From: an uncultured Bacilli bacterium
Lineage (GTDB): Bacteria > Bacillota_I > Bacilli_A > RF39 > UBA660
Assembly (NCBI GenBank): GCA_905236935.1
Contig: CAJOQL010000004.1
Location: 1-9,503 of the forward strand
Length of the DNA: 9,503 nt
Direction: 5' to 3'
Shown: in pieces, positions 5,781 to 9,503 of the stretch
How positions within the stretch are numbered: the stretch's first letter is position 1
Layout of the letters: the number at the start of each line of letters is the position of its first letter
The notes under the pieces: model-generated
Database searches by the model: none
The model's input: the letters and a program-made list of their open reading frames with translations, nothing else
What the model was told of the DNA's origin: nothing
Translations under genes and position numbers: made by a program

Positions 5781-8018
5781 ATGGCTAAGAAAAAAACTAG
5801 AAAAGAAAGTACTAGTAAAGTTAAGTTTTCATCTGAACTTACTGGTTTAATATTTATACTTGTTGGAATAATTGGAATGGGTTCATTTGGACCAGTTGGA
5901 CATATCATAAAATCATTTGCTATTTTTTTAATGGGTACATGGTGGGCTATCGCAATTATTCTGTTAATGATATTAGGACTTTTTATGATTGTAAAAAAGG
6001 ATGTACCTAAATTTTTTAGTAGTCGATTAATTGGTTTATATCTTTTACTAATAAGTTTACTTGCATTTAGTCATATAGATTATATTAGGGGTGATAATGT
6101 AGTAATTAAAAGTACTCAGGTATTCCAAAGCACTATTGATAATTTTATGAATACTATTAATGATATAAATTATGTTAATTTAAGCCAAACTGGTGGAGGA
6201 ATAATTGGAGCTTTCTTTTCTTGGGGATGTGCTAATTTAGTTGATGTAACAGGAACATATATTATACTTTCTGTTATAGGTTTTTTTGGACTTATTATGG
6301 CTTTAAATGTTTCAATAGCTGATATAATTACTAAAATTATTAAAGGATTTAAAGGTATTGGTAATGGAATTAAAGATAGTAATGTCTTTAAAGTAAGTGA
6401 AGATGATGAGGATGAGAAAGATGAAGAAGTTATTAAATCAGCTCCTTCTATTTCAAAAGATAAAGAAATTATAATAACTAGTAGTGAAGATTTAAAACAA
6501 TATCATACTTCTAGGGAAGATGTTAAAGAAGAATATGTTGAACCAGTTATTCCAGAAAATTCTACTAATGGGGAATATAAGCTTCCTGGTATTGATATTT
6601 TAAATCCAATAAAAAAATCAGTTAAAGGTAATTCTACAGAATTTTTAAATTCAACTCGTGTAGCACTTGAAAGAGTTTTGTCTGATTTTCAAATTGTTGG
6701 GAAAGTAGTAGCAATTCATGAAGGACCTGCTGTAACTCAGTTTGAGGTGGAAATTAAAGCGGGAACTAAGGTAAGTAGAATTACATCTATTGATAAAGAG
6801 ATTGCTTTAGCACTAGCTGCTAAGGATGTACGTATTCAAGCACCTATTCCTGGTAAAAGCACAGTTGGAGTTGAAATACCAAACAAGAATATAGCTGCTG
6901 TTCCAATAAGAGAGGTTTTACAATTTCCTCCTAAAGATATGGTTAATTCTAAAATAATGGTTGCTTTAGGTAAAGATATCATGGGCAAAACTTGTTGTGC
7001 TGATATTTCTAAGATGCCACATTTATTGGTAGCTGGTTCTACTGGTTCTGGTAAATCTGTATGTATTAACTCTTTTATTTGCTCTATTTTAATGAATAAG
7101 AAGCCAGATGAAGTAAAGCTTATGTTAGTTGACCCTAAAAAGGTAGAACTATCTAATTATAATGGAATTCCTCATTTGTTATGTCCTGTAGTAAGTGATC
7201 CTAAAAAAGCTAATGTAGCACTTCAAAAAATTGTAGCGGAAATGGAACGAAGATATGATGTCTTTGCTGATAATAATGTAAAAAATATTGGTTCATATAA
7301 TGAAATGATTGAAAAGAATAATAAACTTAATGATAGTAATGTGCCAAAAATGCCATATATTGTAGTTATTATTGATGAACTTGCTGATTTAATGCTTGTA
7401 GCTGCTAAAGAGGTAGAAGATTCAATTATGCGTATTACACAAATGGCAAGAGCAGCTGGCATTCATTTAATTGTAGCAACACAAAGACCATCTACTGATG
7501 TAATTACTGGGGTTGTAAAAGCAAATATTCCATCAAGAATTAGTTTTGCTGTAGCATCGCAAATTGATTCAAGAACTATTCTTGATATGAAGGGTGCTGA
7601 AAAATTACTTGGTAAAGGAGATATGTTATATTTACCAATGGGTGCAAATACTCCAATAAGAATTCAAGGGAATTTCATTAGTGATGAAGAAATTGATAGA
7701 TTAATAAGTTATGTATCAAAAGAACAAGTTGCTAAATATGATAATAGTTTAACTGAAATACCTGATAATCATATGGCTGGGTCTGATTCACCTAAGGAAG
7801 AATATGATGATCCTCTATATAATGAAATAGTTGATTTTGCAATATCTACTGGTAAGGTTAGTGCATCACTTTTACAAAGAAGATTTAGATTAGGGTATAA
7901 TAGAGCAGCTAGAATTGTAGATTTGTTAGAGGAACGTGGTATTATAGGACCAGCAAATGGTTCTAAACCAAGAGAAGTATTAATAAAAATGGAAGGAAAT
8001 AATAGTTCAAATGAATAA
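5781..8018 (+). CDS. ftsK: DNA translocase FtsK/SpoIIIE (745 aa)
   Basis: This is a membrane-anchored, ATP-driven double-stranded DNA pump that clears chromosome ends from the division septum and, in sporulating relatives, moves DNA into the forespore. The N-terminal part has about four membrane helices (near 20-37, 45-71, 82-97 and 155-177), followed by an acidic, variable linker (about 205-265). The motor follows: an alpha region from about 270 (KLPGIDILNP), then Walker A AGSTGSGKS at 418-426, Walker B VVIIDELADL with D532 and E533, and ATQRPSTDVITG at 566-577. The C-terminal winged-helix gamma domain (about 676-735, SLLQRRFRLGYNRAARIVDL and GPANGSKPREVL) reads the orienting DNA sequences. 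Length is usual for the SpoIIIE/SftA/FtsK group of Firmicutes. It has its own promoter, and its end overlaps the next gene by 8 nt. Nothing appears broken. Confidence 0.97.
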   Translation: MAKKKTRKESTSKVKFSSELTGLIFILVGIIGMGSFGPVGHIIKSFAIFLMGTWWAIAIILLMILGLFMIVKKDVPKFFSSRLIGLYLLLISLLAFSHIDYIRGDNVVIKSTQVFQSTIDNFMNTINDINYVNLSQTGGGIIGAFFSWGCANLVDVTGTYIILSVIGFFGLIMALNVSIADIITKIIKGFKGIGNGIKDSNVFKVSEDDEDEKDEEVIKSAPSISKDKEIIITSSEDLKQYHTSREDVKEEYVEPVIPENSTNGEYKLPGIDILNPIKKSVKGNSTEFLNSTRVALERVLSDFQIVGKVVAIHEGPAVTQFEVEIKAGTKVSRITSIDKEIALALAAKDVRIQAPIPGKSTVGVEIPNKNIAAVPIREVLQFPPKDMVNSKIMVALGKDIMGKTCCADISKMPHLLVAGSTGSGKSVCINSFICSILMNKKPDEVKLMLVDPKKVELSNYNGIPHLLCPVVSDPKKANVALQKIVAEMERRYDVFADNNVKNIGSYNEMIEKNNKLNDSNVPKMPYIVVIIDELADLMLVAAKEVEDSIMRITQMARAAGIHLIVATQRPSTDVITGVVKANIPSRISFAVASQIDSRTILDMKGAEKLLGKGDMLYLPMGANTPIRIQGNFISDEEIDRLISYVSKEQVAKYDNSLTEIPDNHMAGSDSPKEEYDDPLYNEIVDFAISTGKVSASLLQRRFRLGYNRAARIVDLLEERGIIGPANGSKPREVLIKMEGNNSSNE

Positions 8019-8217
8019 TGAAGTTGTAGAAACTATAGAGCAAGAAATATTAAAAATAAAGCATGATGAGGAACTTGAAAAAATATTTAATAAATATCCT
8101 TTAGAGGAATATGATGTTGATATAGTTTCTTTAAAATCACTTGATGCTAGAAGAGAAAAAATAGTATTAAAAGTTACTCAAAGAGTAAAAGATAATAATA
8201 AAAAAATAAGACTTTAG
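8011..8217 (+). CDS. Small charged protein of unknown function (68 aa)
   Basis: I do not recognise this protein. It is soluble and highly charged, with an acidic helical first half (VVETIEQEILKIKHDEELEK) and a basic end (KVTQRVKDNNKKIRL), without cysteines, a signal peptide or a membrane segment. Its ATG at 8011 lies inside the last codons of ftsK (overlap of 8 nt), so translation is probably coupled. A purine-rich GGAAGGA at 7991-7997 is 13 nt upstream, rather far for a strong site. The superoxide reductase gene starts 22 nt after it. The position and codon use look like a real gene, but no role can be assigned. Confidence 0.6.
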   Translation: MNNEVVETIEQEILKIKHDEELEKIFNKYPLEEYDVDIVSLKSLDARREKIVLKVTQRVKDNNKKIRL

Positions 8218-8239
8218 TTGTAAAGAGAGGCTGATAATC

Positions 8240-8590
8240 ATGAAGTTTTATAAAAATAAAGAAACTGGAGAGGTAATAAATTCAGTAAGTGATATAAGTG
8301 ATGAAAAATATATGCTTTTAAATGCTAATACTACTGATGGAGCAGTAGAAAAACATGTACCAATATATTCAATTAATGATGGAAAGATTTTTGTGAGAGT
8401 TGGAGAGCAGTCTCACCCGATGAGTGAAGAACACTATATAATGTGGATTGCTATTGTTTGCAAATAAGACATTACTAAAATTAATTTACAGCCTGGTGAT
8501 AATCCAGAAGCTATGTTTGATTACAAAGATGGTGCAACTATTTATGCTTATTGTAATCTTCATGGATTATGGGAAGCAGATATTAAATAG
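8240..8590 (+). pseudogene. Superoxide reductase (desulfoferrodoxin family), interrupted by an in-frame stop
   Basis: The family reduces superoxide to hydrogen peroxide at a mononuclear iron held by four histidines and one cysteine. The first 75 codons give EKHVP (E37, K38, ligand H39), SHPM (ligand H59) and EEHYI (ligand H65). Codon 76 is TAA (8465-8467). The same frame then continues for 40 codons, with LQPGDNPEA and CNLHGLW (C105 and H108, the remaining two ligands), to TAG at 8588-8590. Apart from the stop, the whole 116-codon frame is a normal one-iron domain without the N-terminal rubredoxin-like cysteine site. The 75-residue product alone lacks two iron ligands and should be inactive. 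AAAGAGAGG (8222-8230) precedes the ATG. One substitution (for example AAA, CAA or GAA to TAA) explains it. A sequencing error or readthrough cannot be excluded. Confidence 0.88.
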
Positions 8591-8603
8591 GGCTTTTCTT
8601 TAT

Positions 8604-8690
8604 GCAAGAGTGGCGGAATAGGTAGACGCGCTACTTTGAGGGGGTAGTAGGATTAATCCTGTGAGAGTTCAAGTCTCTTCTCTTGCACCA
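8604..8690 (+). tRNA. tRNA-Leu (anticodon GAG)
   Basis: The acceptor stem GCAAGAG (8604-8610) pairs with CTCTTGC (8680-8686), followed by discriminator A and an encoded CCA. The D arm reads TGGCGGAATAGGTAGACGCG. The anticodon arm is CTACT-TTGAGGG-GGTAG, with anticodon GAG for CUC/CUU leucine codons. A long class II variable arm (AGGATTAATCCT core) and a T arm (GAGAGTTCAAGTCTCTT) complete the fold. At 87 nt it has the usual length for tRNA-Leu. No separate promoter or strong terminator is visible, so it is probably processed from the ftsK-side transcript. Confidence 0.97.
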
Positions 8691-8808
8691 TTTAGATTTA
8701 TTGAATTAATGGTTCTTGATAATTTTAGCTTTTATTGTGAAATATATATGACATAAATAAAGTGTATATTTTGTCAAATAATGCTGTATTGATTGTAGGT
8801 GATAAATA

Positions 8809-9133
8809 TTGGAAAAAAGTTTAGATCAAATACAAAAAGAAGTTGACGTGTGGGCTCATCAGTTTGAAAAATCTTATTTCAGTCCATTATCAATGGTAGC
8901 AACAAAGGCTGAAGAATTAGGGAAAGTTACGAGAGTTGTAAATATTCTTTATGGAGATAAGAATAAAAAAGATTCTGAAATGTTTAAAGATTTGCAAGAA
9001 GAACTTGGAGACTTGATGTTTACGAATTATCTGTCTTGCATATGATCAAGGTATTTTATTGAGTGAAGCGCATGAAAATAAATTAGCTAAACTATATGAT
9101 AGAGATAACGATAGGTTTCAAAAAGCAAAGTGA
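8809..9133 (+). pseudogene. MazG-type nucleotide pyrophosphohydrolase (YpjD-like), frameshifted
   Basis: MazG-fold enzymes hydrolyse NTPs or dNTPs to monophosphates and pyrophosphate using Mg2+ held by EExxE and ExxD motifs. The frame opens with TTG (8809) after AGGTGAT (8797-8803), and reads LDQIQKEVDVWAHQFEKSYF then FSPLSMVATKAEELGK, close to the short YpjD group. After DLQEELGDLMFT the frame derails at about 9025 and stops at 9043-9045. Moving by one base (one extra base near 9025) restores IICLAYDQGILLSEAH, then YDRDNDRFQKAK, the normal end of the family, up to TGA at 9131-9133. The repaired product would be about 107 residues, a normal length. In addition, the third metal ligand of EExxE is lysine (E35-E36-L-G-K39), which should harm catalysis even in a repaired protein. 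The gene is most likely decaying. Confidence 0.87.
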
Positions 9134-9138
9134 TATTT

Positions 9139-9167
9139 TTGAGAAAAATATAAATATATGCTACTAT
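9139..9167 (+). promoter_or_regulatory. Extended -10 promoter for a short plus-strand RNA
   Basis: TTGAGA (9139-9144), a 17-bp spacer and TACTAT (9162-9167), with TG at 9159-9160. Transcription would begin near 9174. No open reading frame follows before the terminator at 9248-9288. Confidence 0.5.
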
Positions 9168-9191
9168 GTATTTGTCAAGGAAACTTGCATA

Positions 9192-9233
9192 AAATAAAAA
9201 AGTGAATACTTAACACTCCAATGTTGAGTACTC
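9192..9233 (-). terminator. Intrinsic terminator of the minus-strand peptide transcript
   Basis: Read on the minus strand, GAGTACTCAACA (9233-9222) pairs with TGTTAAGTATTC (9215-9204) across the loop TTGGAG, with one G-U wobble and one C-A mismatch. ACTTTTTTATTTT follows (down to about 9191). The strong T-tract on this strand, absent on the other, sets the polarity. A minus-strand transcript from the right must therefore exist or have existed. Confidence 0.65.
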
Positions 9234-9247
9234 GCCACAATATGTGT

Positions 9248-9288
9248 AAGCACTTAATCTACTGAAAGTAAATTGAGTGCTTTTCTCT
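9248..9288 (+). terminator. Strong intrinsic terminator of the plus-strand RNA
   Basis: AAGCACTTAAT (9248-9258) and ATTGAGTGCTT (9272-9282) pair over 11 bp with one G-U. Inside, TACT (9260-9263) and AGTA (9267-9270) close a GAA loop, so the hairpin is almost uninterrupted. TTTTCTCTT follows from 9281. Confidence 0.8.
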
Positions 9289-9300
9289 TATTATAGATTA

Positions 9301-9393
9301 CTATTTTACTAAAGAAAAAAGTAAGGCTATGAGTAAGAAGATAATTAGAATAAGAGATGCAATTAAGAAATCCTTCTTATTCAATATTATCAT
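9301..9393 (-). CDS. 30-aa hydrophobic one-helix peptide, type I toxin candidate
   Basis: The minus strand encodes MIILNKKDFLIA followed by SLILIIFLLIALLFSLVK, then TAG. Residues 9-29 are a single uninterrupted hydrophobic helix with a charged N-terminal cap (KKD) and a final lysine, as in membrane-acting type I toxins; I do not recognise it as Fst, TxpA, Ldr or another named family. GAAGAGAG lies directly against the ATG, a tight spacing; TTG at codon 4 (27 residues) has better spacing. A stop lies three codons upstream in frame. A perfect -10 box is about 54 nt upstream and a minus-strand terminator about 70-110 nt downstream, so the transcript would be near 250 nt. A converging plus-strand RNA overlaps its 3' end. 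The peptide could still be a chance frame, but promoter, ribosome binding site, helix and terminator all agree. Confidence 0.55.
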   Translation of the reverse strand: MIILNKKDFLIASLILIIFLLIALLFSLVK

Positions 9394-9410
9394 CTCTCTT
9401 CATAAGAAGA
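9394..9410 (-). promoter_or_regulatory. Hairpin covering the ribosome binding site of the small peptide
   Basis: On the minus strand TCTTC (9410-9406), loop TTAT, GAAGA (9401-9397) form a 5-bp stem whose second arm is most of the GAAGAGAG ribosome binding site (9401-9394). Ribosome entry would require it to open, a common device in type I toxin mRNAs. Confidence 0.4.
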
Positions 9411-9446
9411 TTGGCATCACCAAACTAATTAAGTATTCATAGAAAT

Positions 9447-9475
9447 ATTATATCGATAAAAGTTCCACTATATAA
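9447..9475 (-). promoter_or_regulatory. Promoter of the minus-strand peptide gene
   Basis: A perfect TATAAT is read on the minus strand at 9452-9447. The hexamer 17 bp upstream (TTATAT, 9475-9470) is a poor -35 match, and no TG extension is present. The transcript should start near 9440 with AUGAAUACUUAA. Confidence 0.45.
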
Positions 9476-9503
9476 TGAAGCATTGTAAAGAATTTGAATA
9501 TAA

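Larger units (their letters stand above)
9174..9288 (+). ncRNA. Putative antisense RNA of about 115 nt (type I antitoxin candidate)
   Basis: The region between an extended -10 promoter (9139-9167) and a strong intrinsic terminator (9248-9288) has no reading frame with a ribosome binding site. The predicted RNA has two hairpins: 9207-9230 (TACTTAACA with TGTTGAGTA, loop CTCCAA) and the terminator. It is fully complementary to the 3' untranslated part of the minus-strand transcript that encodes a 30-residue hydrophobic peptide, and it stops about 10 nt short of that coding frame. This is the layout of antitoxin RNAs such as RatA or SR4 in Bacillus. Function is inferred; expression is not shown. 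Confidence 0.45.
9203..9439. repeat. 11-bp inverted repeat joining both ends of the peptide transcript
   Basis: TGAATACTTAA at 9203-9213 recurs as its reverse complement TTAAGTATTCA at 9429-9439. In the minus-strand RNA the copy near 9439 is the extreme 5' end, and the other is the descending arm of the terminator stem, so the two ends can base-pair over 11 nt. Confidence 0.65.

Noticed and set aside
8716..8776. Promoter or operator between tRNA-Leu and the MazG-like gene (TTGATA box; TGACA...TGTCA dyad)
   Set aside because: No -10 box at proper spacing fits, and the dyad is short and loosely spaced in A/T-rich sequence.
8604..8808. Integration site or mobile element at tRNA-Leu
   Set aside because: No duplicated tRNA 3' end, integrase, transposase or terminal repeats are visible in the window.
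1..9503. Use of the Mycoplasma code (TGA as tryptophan)
   Set aside because: TGA terminates the acetyltransferase-like gene at 1467-1469, tryptophans are TGG, and no intact gene contains an in-frame TGA.

Overview
The window is very AT-rich, roughly 28 % G+C by eye. It looks like chromosomal DNA from a low-GC Gram-positive bacterium of the Firmicutes/Bacilli type, possibly one of the uncultured gut lineages near the Mollicutes. RpoC has no large insertion in its trigger loop, a SpoIIIE/FtsK translocase is present, and Shine-Dalgarno sequences are purine-rich. TGA acts as a stop codon (it ends the acetyltransferase-like gene) and tryptophan is TGG, so the Mycoplasma code is not in use. The species cannot be named from this sequence.

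Layout from left to right. Positions 1-908 are the 3' part of rpoC, closed by an intrinsic terminator wrapped around its stop codon. A small acetyltransferase-like gene (981-1469) follows with its own promoter. After an AT-rich gap of about 300 bp comes a large fused ABC ATPase-FtsX permease (1786-4479). A 528-bp gap without a convincing gene holds a long nested inverted repeat, an orphan promoter and a hairpin with a T-tract. Next come a small sensor-less GGDEF diguanylate cyclase (5044-5667) and its terminator, then ftsK/spoIIIE (5781-8018). A 68-codon gene of unknown function overlaps the end of ftsK. Then comes a superoxide reductase gene with an in-frame stop codon (8240-8590), tRNA-Leu(GAG) (8604-8690), and a MazG-type pyrophosphohydrolase gene with a frameshift and a lost active-site glutamate (8809-9133).

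All recognisable genes up to 9133 are on the plus strand. They fall into short transcription units: rpoC; acetyltransferase-like; ABC; GGDEF; and ftsK with the small downstream genes, with tRNA-Leu probably read from the same transcript. Promoters with good -10 boxes, three of them sharing a TTGCA(A/T) -35 box, can be placed before each unit. Two of them overrule longer start-codon choices.

The most interesting part is the right end (about 9139-9475), which holds no long gene. On the minus strand a perfect TATAAT box precedes a 30-codon frame for a one-helix hydrophobic peptide, and its transcript would end at a hairpin with a T-tract near 9192. On the plus strand an extended -10 promoter and a strong hairpin terminator define a converging RNA of about 115 nt, antisense to the peptide mRNA's 3' untranslated region. 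The extreme 5' end of the peptide mRNA is complementary over 11 nt to its own terminator stem. A hairpin also covers its ribosome binding site. This is the architecture of a type I toxin-antitoxin module. The individual pieces are read from sequence, the function is inference, and I do not recognise the peptide as a member of a named family.
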